Positions 11,580-24,486 of a stretch of 64,000 bases of DNA are shown here, piece after piece (the stretch's first letter is position 1; every line of letters starts with the position of its first letter). Source of the DNA: Henckelia pumila (taxonomy: Eukaryota; Streptophyta; Magnoliopsida; Lamiales; Gesneriaceae); the NCBI RefSeq assembly GCF_033568475.1, contig NC_133123.1, positions 161,835,753 through 161,899,752 of the forward strand, read 5' to 3'. The notes below the pieces were generated by a model. The model was not told the origin of the DNA and ran no database searches. It was given only the letters and a program-made list of their open reading frames with translations. The translations under genes were made by a program, and so were the position numbers.

Positions 11580-12326
11580 TTAAATAACATATTGATTATT
11601 TTTATTCGATATTTTATATTTTCATAAAAACATTTATTCAAAAGCATAAATGAAACATTGTGAATCATTTGACATCATTTAAATATGTAATTTCGGGTTT
11701 TTTTTCCAGTGAAGAAATATACATTCACTTACACGTCAAAGCAAATGATACGCTAGGGCCTAGGCCACATAACAATCATTTGTAGAATTCTCATTTATAA
11801 TTAATATTAATTTTTTTGTTGTAGAATGAAATCAAACACAATACCAAAACGTGTAAGCAACCAAATAAGGAATTTCATAGATTTTTAAACAATATATAAA
11901 ATTGTTGAAATGTGTAATGAGATGTAAAATTATCTTCCAAATATTAAAAAAGTAACCATACAAGTGTCTAAGAAATGAAAGGCAACAAGGAAAATAAGAA
12001 ACCACAATATTAAAAAGACAAAACAGTACCAATGTAGAAAAATAAAAAAGATGATCATATATTTGATGATCAAGAAAGTATAATAATTGGGGGGGAAAAA
12101 AAGAAGAAGAAAAAAGAAGAAGAGGGAGAAAATCAGTGCGCATTTGCTCAAGAAGAAGACAAATAAAATATAAGAAATAGCCATTATTTGCTCAAAGAGC
12201 CTTTGGAAGAACTATCCCCACTTGTATTCTCGGCTGACATATGTTAAGGCAACAACGAAATGCGCCGGTGCAAGTCTTCTATGGAACAAGAACCAGCTCC
12301 TTCAACTTCATCTTTTCGAAACAGAC
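11580..12326. other. Spacer with 3' flank of the PheRS gene
   Basis: Purine/AT-rich sequence. The long minus-strand open frames at 11832-12184 are low-complexity (Phe/Leu-rich shadows of an A/G-rich tract) and are not credible. The last 100-150 bases before 12327 are the likely 3' UTR of the PheRS gene. Confidence 0.5.
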
Positions 12327-15300
12327 TCATCTCATAACCACCTTCAACTTGGACTCGATTTGTTCCCGTACCGTCCACTGTAAAACAGTAGGTAGCTCAG
12401 AATGGAAGTAAATAAATTAAACAAGATTCTTGTAGCGACAAAACGGAGTCACCTGTAAATCATTAATTTCCTCGTCAGTTAGAGACCGTTCCATCGACCT
12501 ATACGCTATCCTATAGCAGTGACTCGTCATTCCTTTCTTATTGGTGAAGTTATCGATCAACGTCACCTGTTAATAAAGGGATAATTTATGTAAAGAGATG
12601 ACAAACGGCACTTCACTGTCACAAATATCAAGGATATCGTCTCATGTATTTCTAGTATATGCGCATATCATGACGATTTCACCAGAGGATCCAATTACAA
12701 ATGATGTAGCGGAGCAACTCAAAAGAGTAACATACTCTTAGCTCAATGTTCGAGTGACCAAAGGTTCTAAAACTACTAACTCATTGAATACAGTCCTAAC
12801 AAAGGACATTACAAGCTTACCTCCTCCACAAGATCCCCAGCAACACCTCTGATAATTTCACAGAGGTTATTTTCAGTAAATGCATCGCTAATCCAGAAAC
12901 TCACGTCCTTGTAACATGGAGGGTACTACAAAGTTACAATTGAAAGTCAAAATCGAAAAAAATTTCGAAGGTAGCTCTTATTTTCAATTTGATGCTGATA
13001 AAAGCAATCAGACAAACTATTCCTAGGTAATGTTAGTCATACCTTCGAGAATGGTTTGAACTTCAACCCGAGCTGGCCCTTGGAGAACTACACAAAATAA
13101 TAGATTAGTGTTCAAGATTTTTAAATTATCTAAAGCAGCAACAAAATATTAAAGAACTTGAAAAAAATACTTGTGAAGTAAACCGCTGGTCATTGGTCCA
13201 GAAAAGGCGGATATCTGGAATGTCAAATAGAACCATAGCTAGTCGCTCCAGTCCGAGCCCAAAAGCCCAAGCAAGGTCGTCCGTTCTACCACTTCTCTTG
13301 AGTATTTCTTGTTCCATTACTCCACAACCCAATACTTCCAGCCACTTGTCCTGAAAAAATATCACACTCTAATATGTCTAGGTGCCACTGAGATACAATT
13401 TTCAGACAAAATGAGAGGAAATGATATTTTTAAAAAACAAAACAAAAGTGATGGCATTGATTTAACTTAAATCTAATAGCCTGATAAGCCTCCACGTGAT
13501 AAAAGAAAATTTCTCAAAGAACAATCACTCTAAATCATTTGGGAACAAACAATGTATTTAAAAGTCAAAAGTACCTGAAAATATATTTCCAATTCAAATG
13601 AGGGATTTGTGAAGGGAAAATAAGCATCAATCCAGCGCATCTCCACGCCACCTGACCATAGGAAACACAAGAATTTACCATTAATAAAAATCAAAACATT
13701 CAGGCTCCATCAAACTTATAGACCAAGTGAAAAAATCTTGTTGACCTTACATCGACTGTGAAACAAATCTAGCCATTTACTAGGTATATTCTCATACTTA
13801 TTAAAGCCTTTAAAAAGTCAAATTCTCAAATTTATTTAACCGTTTGGTTCCAGTACATGATTTTGTAATATCCTTTGCGCTGTCTTCAGTTTCACCTTCC
13901 TCTGCTGCTTCTTTAGTCTTACTTCTAGTGAGGAAACGCACAATAAGGAGTATGAATTTTAGAATGTAAAAACATAAATATGAAAAATCAGAACTGAACT
14001 ATAGTTGCCCTATCCCAAGGAACCTTCTATGTTAAAGGAACCATAAGCACGAACACTATTCAACTTACTGTCTCTAGCTATTATAAATTTGATTTTAAAT
14101 ATTACATAACAAGATGGAATCTGGATTGCAATCAAAATTACATTATCTATCATCCAAATTAAAACTTAGATTCCATTCGCAACGTACCAAATAAATGGTG
14201 TGCCAAACCCTCAAGACATTTCTTTAGATCCTCAGCTACATATGATATAGCATCAGTACCAGAGTCTTCCCAGTCAGCTGGAGTGAAAACTCGGACTCCT
14301 TCCATCTGATTATTAGGCACCCATAAACATCTTTGAAGAAAAGGACCAAAGCTAGCTACATGACATGATAGCAATTATAACCTCAGACAAACCTGGTGAA
14401 ATACTGGGTAGTGAGTTGAATCAATCGAATCTCTTCTGTAAACATCTCCAGTAACAAGGAAATGAGTATGCCCTCCCCTTAGCAACTGAGCTTGATGTGC
14501 ACTCGTATGACACCTCAGGACAGTTTGAGAATCCACATAATATGTATCATTATAACTCCTGCTCACATGATCAGTAGGCACTAATACATCATCAAAATTC
14601 TGCATGAAAAAAAAATCTTATTATGTCTTTCAATTAATATAAATAAAAAAATTGCAAGTTCAATGCAATCAAGGAAAAAGCACTAAGAACTCACAACAAT
14701 ACCCAGAAACCGGAATCATAAGAATGAAAACATTCTACAGAATCCATGTCAGTAACATATATCTAACTTTTCTACCCACACCATGCAGCTAGCTTAGCTG
14801 AGTATCAGTAAACATTTAATGTTAAAGTTATAGCCTACAAAGCTGGACATTGATACTAACCATGAAAATGACTTGATCTAAGCGATACAGAACTCCATGC
14901 AAGTCTTAAACAATCCTTGCACTGGGGGTTACAAGTTCTAAAAGCATAAAGCATTCCTTCCAAACCTTGGTATTTTTGTTTTGAATTGTCGTGTGTTTAA
15001 ATAAGCATGAAAATTCAATAGGTGCATAAACCAACAGAAATTGCGAGAATAGAAACTTCTATTGCCAGGAAGAACTCTGAAACATGAATTTCAGTGATGA
15101 CATGAATAACTGGTAAATTAGCAGATATAGCACGAGCATGGAGAAGAAGGAAGTAAAAACCTTAAATTCCTTTCTGAGCATCTAACATACCGCTTTTACA
15201 GATACTAAAGGGCTCAAATCATCAAATTTATCAAATTTGTTTGGATAGTTGGTATCAAAATAATCATAGATTGCATTCTTTAGTATGCCAAGAGGATGTT

Positions 15301-17289
15301 GATCCCTCCTATGAAGCTGCAATCCCAGCTTTGAGAATATTGAATCCGGAACATTATTTGTTGGATCATCCTTCACTATTTCTGCATATTTATGTGTAAG
15401 GCCATCAACAATCAATACACACTACACAGACAATCAGAAACAATAATCTACATCATCCAGAGTTCCAAACGTGAAAAAGAACAAGAAACTAATTTATTTG
15501 ACTTCAAAACCCTTTGCTGATGCTCGTTAAACAAGTTATTGCTCAAAATAATCAATATAAATAGGCAATCATTTTTCAGCAGTCGGTCGATAAACATTAA
15601 AACATCCACATATCGAATACTGTTTCTTCGGAAACACAAGATATGTGAAATCAACAAACGCGTCCGCAGAAGCTCCACGATAAAATTTTCATTTACTTTG
15701 GGGCACGTAACCGTCAAGCTCAACCATGAAAGGACAAAAAATAGAAAAAAGAATAAACCAAACATTTCGTGAATTCAGAAGAGAAACATATAAAACAGCA
15801 ATCGAGATTCAGTGTTGGAACAAGTCCTTGCTCTCCAAATTACTTTGGAACATCTATTCTTGCAAGGAATCTCTTTGGCCATTGATTGGGTCCATCATAT
15901 CTATTTCAGGAGGGTATATTTATGGTCTTGAACTTCTAACCACATTGATTCTCCTTTAATAAAAAAATCTTAAATAGTTATTCATGATGAATGCTTCTAG
16001 TGGCCGGAGACACTCATGGTGCCATCCCGATTCCATCTTCAGGGTTTTCCAATGGCTCTTTCGCAATTGGCAAGGGGTATCATTTCTTTCATGCTGAGGG
16101 AGTGCCAATATCTTCTTTTTTTTTTTCAAAATAAGAGGGGAGGTGCCAGGATCTTAGGCTTCAACGGTCCAAAAGTTATACCTTCTGCCTAAACATGCTT
16201 ATTCTCACTCTGTGCATATGGGAAGTTAGCTACTATTGATCAGATACCTTTAATCCAGGATAAAAGTAGTTATCTTTGTAATGCAGGAATAGAGTTTCCA
16301 AACAAAGTTCGCACCTTGCTTCATGGGAGTTATCATATAACCATCAGGAGTGAATTCAAGTGACATAAGAAAGTTTACCGTAAAAACTCAGCTTGTAGGC
16401 TCTAGCTATTTCTAGGATGGTCTGTTGCATAAGAAATACATGGAACTCGATGATATTTGGGATGTAGATACATGTTTGGACAGTCCTTTTATCAAGATTC
16501 AGTTACACATATTCAATTATTTGCATATATTGCTGTCCTTTTCAATTTTGGAAGGCAATCATTTTTGCCTATTTTGGGATTTCATATAATAAAACAATCT
16601 TATTCATCTTTTATTGCTTTTTCAGTTTTTTTGTTTAGCATTTCTGGGTTCCTATTTGTTCTTTACATGAAAAACTTTCCTTGGGCGTGTTCGTACAAAG
16701 TTCTCTGTTGGATTCTCACTTCTAATCAGTGCCTTGGGCACCTTGGCTAAGTTGTAGAGTAGAGAAGAATTTAAGCACAGATGTTTTCTTCCTATGGTGT
16801 ATGTATATGTGTGAAAATGTGTGTTCTTCCAGTACATATATTTGCCACCAGATTAAAACTTTTTCTTTACGCCCCTGATCGTTTGTATACTTTGAATATT
16901 CATGACATACTTCCCAATTGATAACATGGTGAGGCGTGATGAAAAAACCAAAAAATCTATCAAGATCATGAAAATTATCAAGATAGAAAAAAATCGAACC
17001 AAAAATTTTGAGGAGGTGCATCAAGATTCACATGAAGGAAAAGCCCCAAGCATGACAGAAAATTGAAAAGATGGATCACACGACCTTCTCTAGAAATCTT
17101 AGCACCACCAAGTTCGAGAAGTGAGGCCACAGGATGCCGCCATTTCTTGCAAGTGTTAACTTTTTCCGAAGGAACCGTGGCGAAGGATGTTGAGAAAGAT
17201 GAAAATTGTAGGCCAAAAATAATGCTTCCTCTGGAGAGGAAATGGGAGGGCTTCGTTGAAAAGGCAGTATGGGCAAGTGAGAGCGCCAT
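12327..17289 (-). CDS. Phenylalanyl-tRNA synthetase, organellar (monomeric)
   Basis: It charges tRNA-Phe in mitochondria and/or chloroplasts. Ten exons on the minus strand: 17289-17085, 15381-15191, 14599-14393, 14305-14188, 13651-13575, 13350-13171, 13087-13043, 12925-12821, 12566-12453 and 12377-12327. All have GT-AG ends and matching phases, giving 430 aa, the length expected for the plant dual-targeted enzyme. Residues 1 to about 60 are a Ser/Phe-rich transit peptide. [16 protein letters not shown] starts the conserved part. Class II motif 2 is [19 protein letters not shown] (about 183-201) and motif 3 is [11 protein letters not shown] (about 295-305). The C-terminal tRNA-binding (B8-like FDX-ACB) domain starts at [13 protein letters not shown] and includes [19 protein letters not shown]. 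The first intron (15382-17084, 1.7 kb) is much longer than the others. The ATG at 17289 is the first in frame. Confidence 0.95.
15382..17084 (-). other. Long first intron of the PheRS gene
   Basis: 1.7 kb separates the transit-peptide exon from the catalytic exons. Short open frames occur on both strands but none shows a recognisable domain, and I found no clear transposon ends. It isolates the targeting exon from the enzyme body, a common arrangement in organellar proteins. Confidence 0.55.
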
Positions 17290-18040
17290 GGAAAACAGTG
17301 TTCCCAAGCTGCTACACTGCCTATTAACAGGTGGAGGGGGCAGACTGATTTGGGAGTGGAATTGTTTGGACAGGAGCTACAAGAGATAAAACTATTTAAT
17401 ACATGCACTGGACGCCGACTGCTATACTCATTGCCGACATCTGGGGATAAAACTTGATAGCAAATTTACAGATAAATTACCATCCAGACAGCCTGCAAGA
17501 TACCACAACACAGAAATCAAGTAAGTTTCTTTTGCTGAATCCAAAATCATCGAACATACTCCTACCAATAAAAACTGTTGTGCAAACACTTGCATCTCAA
17601 CTATATGAAACAATGACCCCTGTTCAAAAACTGGATGAACATTTCAAGAACCGATGTTTTCTATCTGAGAAGCATTTTTATACTCATTTAACCTATTATT
17701 CCAAGAAAATCGATCCTAACAGCAACTTTAGCATTTATTTTCATCTCGACTTATATATGCTATGTATTTGGTTTCAACCCATAAAAATATACAATCAGAA
17801 ATGAATGATTTTGATTCGAACAAGATCGAAAAGGGTGAAGCCACTAAGTTTCATCAATTAACAGAGACATAAATCATAACTTGAAGAAATGAAAGAAGGA
17901 TTTACCTCTTACGAGTATGGATTTTTCGTCCGTTAGCAGTTGGTGCAGGTTTCCTGTTTTCTTCGATTTAGGGGATAAGAGGATGAAAGACTGAAAAAGA
18001 AAGTGTTAAGAGTGAGCAGTCAAAGGTTGGGCCTTTGGGT
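17290..18040 (-). promoter_or_regulatory. PheRS upstream region, possible leader exon and intron
   Basis: On the minus strand, a possible 5' UTR exon ends near 17907 with AAGAG then gtaaat, and an acceptor (ataggcag) lies at about 17317, just upstream of the ATG. Splicing here is inferred from consensus only. Confidence 0.3.
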
Positions 18041-19252
18041 GGGTGATACATTTGGCTGGGTCGGCCCGTCCTTTCCTTAGTTAGATACGTTGGGTGGGTG
18101 ATATATTGGGTGGGTCGATAAATTTTTAATTCGTTTAAATGATAGATTTTGTTAATTTATGAGCCAACTCATTTCAATCCATCAAATATAACTAAAATTT
18201 GACGGATTCATCTTTTTTGTCTAGTTCATAGATAGATTTTGGTGGGTTGTGACCTGCTGACCCGTTTTGACAACTTTTGTGTGAGATTACATACCAAACG
18301 AAAATTACGAGGCCTGAAAACTTAATTGGTTTAATAATTCTATCTAATCAAATTTTTTTTCACGATGTTGTGTATTGATTCAATCTGATGGTTGAATTAA
18401 AATTATAATAGTATCACTTATATTTTATTTATATTAATTATTTAATTTAAAAATAACAAAATTATAATTTATCATCTTATCTCAAAAAAAAAAAATAATG
18501 ATAATAATAAAGTTATAAACGGACGAAACCTGTGGGACTTTATAGTATGATATTAAATTTCTTAAATTTTTTTTTATTAAATATATCCATATGTATCTAA
18601 TTAAGTTTCTAGTAAAGATTTGATCATTTTAATTATTAATTAAGACACATTTTTACTTAGTTATTTTGCTTAAAAACATAAATAATAAATACTAATTAGG
18701 TATCCAATTCTTAAGTCATTTCAACAATCAAGAAGTATCAATGATCCATAATATTATGGAAAACAAAGAAACATGTCAAAAGAACATAAGACAAGAAAGA
18801 AGAGCATTCTTGTTATATTTTGGAAAATAGGAAAAATACCCAATGACAGATTCAATTGCCGAAACGAGATCACGTGTATACGTCGATTAATGCATTGCAT
18901 CACATGAAAAAATGACGTGACAGTCACGTTATCTGCTCATAGCTTACTACTCCAAAGGTAAAGTTGAACTATTGCAGGCCAAGTTTCCGAAATGCGAACG
19001 ACGGACTTCAAATTCATGTAACTTTGTTGATCAATCCAAGTAAATGCATATTCACTTTTAAAAACCATTCTCCTAAAACCACATAACAAGAATCTGAAGA
19101 AATTTCTCCCCAAGTTAAATGAAGACAGGAAAGTACACAAACTTGTAAATGTCTAGTTACACTTAGCACATGCAACCTCATTTGTCTTAAAGATTGTGTT
19201 ATCTTGAAAGAAACGTATCGCATTCTTTTGTTTTTCAAGGGGGGAAAATGTT
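18041..19252. other. Spacer between PheRS and the UBX gene
   Basis: The word gggtgggtgata recurs near 18040-18110, inside a block resembling dispersed plant repeats. The rest is AT-rich. The stretch just before 19253 should hold the UBX 3' UTR. Confidence 0.4.
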
Positions 19253-20998
19253 TCAAAGAATCTCAAGAAAGAGGCTTGCTTTTGGATGGAGCCCAGAATC
19301 CTTGAGTGCCATTCCCATTTGGTCAACACCATAAACTTTTCTAGGGAAGTTTGATATTAGCCTGTAGTTTGCGACTCCTTCTAGGCCTAGCGAGTCGATG
19401 TACCGATAAATGGCTTTGATCTTGTCTGTACAGAGGAAGCTCTGCTCCCTCCTCTCTCCATTCGGAAACCGGATCAAAATCTGTTCAGGCATCGATGTTT
19501 CTTAGTTGTTCTTGTAAGCAAAATGCTCATGAAGATGTAAAGAACAAATATGAAATACCTGAGTGGGTTCCGAGTTTTTCGTTTTACTGGTACTAGGTTT
19601 ATGAGAAGCTTCTGTCTTGGTTGCAGCTTGTTTTAGTGCAGTTGGTAGTTTGCTTCTTGTGGAGCTTTGTTTGGATTTCTCTTGTTTTGGAACACTGTTT
19701 TCTGAAGATGTAGGGCTCTCCATTCTTGATTTCTCCTGGCATAAGGGAAACATAGTAGATTGTCAGTTTCCTTACATGGTCTAATCTATGGTCCATGAGT
19801 TAAAAAATGGAAGACACTGGTACTAATCCCACATTAATCATGCTAGAAACTGTGAAATTATTCTTAACTGACATACTTTCAGGTCTAATGAGTTAGGCTT
19901 CGGGGTTCGGTGTCGCCCTCATGGACGGAGCCAAGAGGGGGCCGGTGGTCACACCCGTCCCCTCAACTCGGTCTCATCTATAGGATGTTATCCTCCAAAT
20001 TTGCAATAAAAATTGTTTTCCTAAATTATATACCTACGCCGCTACTCTAGTCCGATAAAAAATCATCTCAACCAAGTTTTCACTTGGCAACAGAGTAGCA
20101 TTCTCATTATTTGCAAGGTCATATTCATTAGCAATGTAAAAACTATTTGAATGTGAAAAGGATGTACTCTATCTATCTGAAGGGATGCAAGATAAGCAGC
20201 ATCTTGCTCTTCTCTCAACCGACGAGTCGAATTCGCCTTCTCTTGCCGCTTAGCCCTGCCACTCCCAAATGCTGGTCCTTGTTCTTCCAACGTCCTCTGT
20301 AAAATTTCAACCAGTTCGCCTGGGGAAACTGGTCCTTCTATCTGTACAAAAGAAGCAAAACTAGTTTATACAGTACAATTTGTTGAGGAAATTGTCTTTG
20401 AAATCTTCTTGATGGAACTCACCTGTTGCAGAACTGCTAAATTATCTCCAGAAGCCGGAGCCACCACCGCGCAGAACGGAAAGCTGGCAGCCCTTAAAGC
20501 TGTAGCCATATGAATGCCCTCTCCTCCACTGGCGAGCGTGCCCCAGCTAACGAAATTCGCATCAAGAAACTGTACTGTCACCTCTGAACTAAGCGTCTCC
20601 CTGCAGAAAGAAGGGGTGAAAGGATGTTCCGGGGAATGAATGTACATGAACAAGAACTTATGCTCTTCTTGTGCCATCTTTAGCGCATTCGCGAACCGGC
20701 ATGCGTAGAAAAAGGGATGCAACGTCCCATATTGCTGCTCGAATCTTGCAAGGAAAGCCCATTCTTCTTGGACCATTTGAGGCTGCTGAGGAGGATAATG
20801 GATCGGATAGTTCGGATGGCGAATGTGCTGATGATTCTGGTTTTGTCTATCCCCTGTACTGATCAAGTCTATTCCTTGATTCACAACTCGCGAAAAACCG
20901 CCTAATATGCTCCGGGGAAGGCTAACCATTCTACGCACGATGCTGTTCAACGACGCATCGCCGAGTGATCTAGCAGCTTCCCCCATTGTTGATGGCAT
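19253..20998 (-). CDS. UAS-UBX domain protein (FAF2/PUX10-like)
   Basis: Four minus-strand exons, 20998-20423, 20341-20168, 19735-19559 and 19480-19253, all in phase 0, give 384 aa. UBX proteins are adaptors that bind the AAA ATPase CDC48/p97 and take part in ubiquitin-dependent extraction of membrane proteins; PUX10 acts at lipid droplets. Residues about 75-215 form a thioredoxin-like UAS domain (EEWAFLARFEQQYG, FLFMYIHSPEHPFTPSFCRE, NFVSWGTLASGGEG). A charged helix follows (RRLREEQDAAYLASLQ), then a Lys/Ser-rich linker, and a UBX domain in the last exon (ILIRFPNGERRE; NFPRKVYG; SLFLEIL), with the FPR loop used for CDC48 binding. An N-terminal UBA domain is not visible; either this clade lacks it or an upstream exon is missed. 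The first ATG of the frame is at 20998. Confidence 0.88.
19915..20050. repeat. Possible hAT-MITE remnant in UBX intron 2
   Basis: A GC-rich block starting atggacggagccaagaggggg and ending near ctacgccgctactctag resembles the CAGTGGCGGAGCCA family, a complete copy of which lies at 50904-51100. The ends are degenerate and I cannot define a target duplication. Confidence 0.35.
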
Positions 20999-22148
20999 AT
21001 TTTTCTTGACAAACAACTGTGATTGTTACTGGTTTTTAATGAGAACAGATCATTTGTCTGGTTTTCTCGAGGAAGGAATCCTATGATCATGTAATGAAAC
21101 AAATGTGGAAGAGGGATTGCATTGTCAAAAAGTTATGCTACATGAGATGTCTTAATCAACTTTATAATGTATTCTTTTCCTTTATCAAAGTTTTATTCAA
21201 AGCATGGAGAGAATGTTGCACAGGAGTTCAGATTTCAGAGGTATAGTAGTAATGTCTCTTGCTTTTCTTGTTCAAAGTTAAAAATGAATGTCTTCCCCTC
21301 AGAATTTGCTTTAGACCATGTCATCTGAAATATGAGATTTGGAGAATATAATATATAGCTAGCTTCATTGGGCAAGGGAATTGATGACCCAAGTCTCGAG
21401 AAATATGGCAATTTCTGGATCTCAATGTGATTGTACGATGAGAAAAAAAAATTGTGCATTTTTTGTGGGAGATGTTCACCCGAACATTTTATTTGAAAAC
21501 AAAAAAATATTGATGAGCATCACATGTTTGTTTTCAAATGAAATGTTCGAGCAACAATTAAAAAATAAATTGAAAGTATTTCTCTCGATGTAGCATAGAA
21601 TCTCGTTGATTTCGTTAGAAACTAACAACATAATTACCTTTTTTTAAAAAAATGAAAATTGTACATATGGTTTTCTATGTTTGTTTTTTACAATTTTTGG
21701 TCATCTATCTCTTCTTTTTCTTTTTCTTTTTTTTTCTTCAATTTTAGTACTTTATCCATAGTATTCCATCATCACTCTCGATGAAAAAACATAAAATCAT
21801 AAAAAAAAAAAAATACATTAGTTTGAATATGATGATACAAAAGACCGAAATTGCAAAAAAAACAAATATTTTTTTTCATTTTTTTTAATAGCACTTGAGC
21901 TTGATATCATGTGTTTTTAGTCAAACGTACTTCGTTTTTCAAAATTCAAACTTGACAGTTCATTCACCCAAATGCCCCTTAATTAGTGACTTAATTACAT
22001 GCTAATTAGCGACACCAGAATATTATTAACTATATTGAAGATGGACCAGTTTCTGTGCATTAAAATCAAGTGCATCAAGTGAACTAAAGTCTGATTTATA
22101 CTAATTACATGAGGCAATCATTTCTTGCTTATCATTATTAGTTACAAT
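20999..22148. other. Divergent spacer between UBX and DOMON-b561 genes
   Basis: Holds the promoter of the minus-strand UBX gene and part of that of the plus-strand gene. AT-rich with poly-T and poly-A runs. No gene recognised; the short open frames are not convincing. Confidence 0.45.
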
Positions 22149-22347
22149 ATATAGTTATCATATTATACATTGCCATTCCTTCAAAGATAAGAATACAATT
22201 AGTCTTTTTCATGATTTATTACATGGGCCAACAGCTAGAAACGTGCTAAACTATGATCAGTAATTATCATATCATTACATTGCCTTCTCTTCAAAGTTAA
22301 GAATTCATTGTGTCTTTTTCATGATTTATTGCATGGACTAATAGCAC
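22149..22347 (+). repeat. 110-bp tandem duplication in the DOMON-b561 promoter
   Basis: Two diverged copies, offset by about 110 bp, share tca(a)ag(a/t)taagaat and tctttttcatgatttatt followed by (a/g)catgg. They lie within 300 bp upstream of the start codon, so any regulatory site in the unit is present twice. Confidence 0.65.
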
Positions 22348-22431
22348 ATCTTTCTGCATATTATATGTTGAATACCAACACACTTCACAATTTTCAGGAC
22401 TCAACTTGTTTCTTGTTTCTGCACCACCATC

Positions 22432-23643
22432 ATGCTGATGATCTTGCTATTCCACATTGCTCTGTCCCTTCATGCAAACGTCGCCTTTTCGTCTCGTTGC
22501 ATGACCAAGACCGCCTCGAAAACCTTCGAAAGATGCACCATGCTCCCCACTCAACAAGCTTCCCTGGCTTGGTCATTCCACCCCCACAATGCAACTCTTG
22601 ATCTAGCCTTCTTTGGCACCTTCATTTCGCCCTCCGGATGGGTTGGATGGGGCATCAACCCGATCTCCCCTGAGATGACCGGAACACGAGCCTTGATCGC
22701 GTTCCCGGATCCAAACTCAGGCCAAATTGTCCTACTACCATATATCCTGGATCCAACAGTCAAGCTCCAGAAAAATGCCCTGCTATCCCGACCTCTAGAC
22801 ATACATGTCCTCTCTTCTTCCGCGGCATTGTATGGTGGCCGTATGGCCACCATACACGATGGCGCCACCATCCAAATCTACACAACATTAAAGCTTCCAA
22901 CAAACAAAACCAAGATCCATTTCATTTGGAACCGCGGCCTATACGTGCAAGGTTACTCTCCGACGATACATCCAACTACGTTAAACGATCTTTCCTCTGT
23001 AACAACAATAGATGTCCTTTCAGGCACATCAGCCAAGTCAAGTACCAATCCTAGAACACTTAAAATAGTGCATGGGATCCTCAATGCCATCTCTTGGGGG
23101 ATCCTGCTGCCAGTAGGGGTCGTCACGGCCCGATATCTAAGGCACATACAAGCCATAGGACCTGCATGGTTCTATGTTCATGCAGGGATACAAATCCTAG
23201 CTGTTTTCTTAGGGACAATAGGATTCTCCATTGGGATCAAACTAGGGGAAATGTCACCAGGCCGAGTTTTCGGGCTGCACCGGAAACTCGCGTTCGCCGC
23301 GTTTTGTTTAGGGTGGTTGCAAACTCTGGCACTATTGTTCAGGCCTAAAACAACACACAAATTTAGAAAGTACTGGAAATCCTATCACCATTTTGTTGGA
23401 TATGCTTGTGTTTTGTTAGGTGTTATTAATGTTTTCCAAGGATTCGAAATCATGGGAGAGGACACATCTTATGCTAAATTAGTGTATTGCTTGTGTCTTT
23501 CGACAATACTAGGCGTTTGCATTGCATTGGAAGTGAATTCTTGGGTGATTTTTTGTCGGAAATCCAAGGAAGAAAAGCTAAGGAGAGAAGGGATATTTGG
23601 AGATATTTATGACAAGGGAAGTGGCTCAATCACTCGTGGCTAA
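22432..23643 (+). CDS. Cytochrome b561 and DOMON domain protein
   Basis: A single exon of 403 codons. The family moves electrons across the plasma membrane from cytosolic ascorbate to apoplastic acceptors. The first about 20 residues form a signal peptide. The DOMON domain (about 45-165) contains SWSFHPHN-like and GWVGWGINP motifs typical of the heme-binding AIR12/DOMON fold. The b561 core (about 205-390) has several membrane helices and the four conserved histidines: H214 (VHGILN), H250 (YVHAGIQ), H283 (GLHRKL) and H319/H320 (YHHFVGY). It ends in a charged cytosolic tail. The ATG at 22432 gives the signal peptide. GC content is clearly higher than in the flanks, as expected for an intronless gene under coding constraint. 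Length is normal. Confidence 0.92.
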   Translation: MLMILLFHIALSLHANVAFSSRCMTKTASKTFERCTMLPTQQASLAWSFHPHNATLDLAFFGTFISPSGWVGWGINPISPEMTGTRALIAFPDPNSGQIVLLPYILDPTVKLQKNALLSRPLDIHVLSSSAALYGGRMATIHDGATIQIYTTLKLPTNKTKIHFIWNRGLYVQGYSPTIHPTTLNDLSSVTTIDVLSGTSAKSSTNPRTLKIVHGILNAISWGILLPVGVVTARYLRHIQAIGPAWFYVHAGIQILAVFLGTIGFSIGIKLGEMSPGRVFGLHRKLAFAAFCLGWLQTLALLFRPKTTHKFRKYWKSYHHFVGYACVLLGVINVFQGFEIMGEDTSYAKLVYCLCLSTILGVCIALEVNSWVIFCRKSKEEKLRREGIFGDIYDKGSGSITRG

Positions 23644-24486
23644 GATCAAATCATATCAAAGTAGTCCTTTTCTCTTAATTTAAATTTAAGTTATTTTTTA
23701 TCTGAAAATTGATCCAAGAATTGTGATATTGTAAAATTATAGTGGTTAAAATCACGATTAAATTTTGAGTTTATTTAATATATAGAGGTAAAAGGACAGA
23801 CATCAAATATAATGAAGAATTTGAATTTATCTTGTTAATAGTAGTTGGGAGATTTTCTAAGAAACATTTTTTAGCTTTTCCTTCACAAAATTTGAAAATT
23901 TTGTTAATAAAAAGCCGAGAAGTGCTTCCTAAAGGCTCTCACAAATACTACCTTAATATCATAGAGTTATTAACAATTCTTTAGTTAACAAGTAAGTCCA
24001 TGGTTTTGGCTAGAAGAGTGAAACTTGATTGTTCAATAACAATTATAAGCTAGCGCGGAGCTAGAATTTTGGTTCAGTACAATTATAATATACTATAATT
24101 AACTAGCGATTAAGACATACGTGAGACATGTACACTATATTAAATATAAATTACGTAAATTTTTTTAAAAAATGAAGAAAATAAGTAATAAAAAATATAT
24201 GGAATAGAGAGAAGTTGATAAGTAGTTTTTTTAAATTTTAAATTGGAGATGATGATAGACTTTATTTTATTTTATTTTTTTATTCATATGATGATAGACT
24301 TTATCAGAAAAGGAAGATGGTGTAATTTTGATTTCGACCTCTTTTCCACTTATTAATAGAAATTAGTGAATATTTTTATAGGCTAAATATGTAATTTGAG
24401 GTTGATGTGACAATGACGTAAGGACCAAAATAGTTATTATAGATTCTTCAAGTTTTATATATAATATAGATAAAAAAAAAAAAAAA
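23644..24486. other. AT-rich spacer downstream of DOMON-b561
   Basis: No gene seen. A stretch at about 23850-23940 (cttcacaaaatttgaaaattttg and agtgcttcctaaagg) resembles the small foldback element at 50051-50210 and a piece inside a neprosin-gene intron, so it is probably a degraded MITE copy. Confidence 0.45.

Noticed and set aside
11832-12184. Long Phe/Leu-rich minus-strand frames
   Set aside because: They are shadows of an A/G-rich low-complexity tract downstream of the PheRS gene, with no domain or conserved motif.
15539-15959. Short frames in PheRS intron 1
   Set aside because: No domain, and the surrounding exons splice cleanly across the region.
17063-17389. 108-codon plus-strand frame opposite PheRS exon 1
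   Set aside because: It is antisense of the transit-peptide exon, which is well supported on the minus strand.
22308-22601. Frame overlapping the start of DOMON-b561
   Set aside because: It is out of frame with the 403-codon gene, which carries the signal peptide and all domain motifs.
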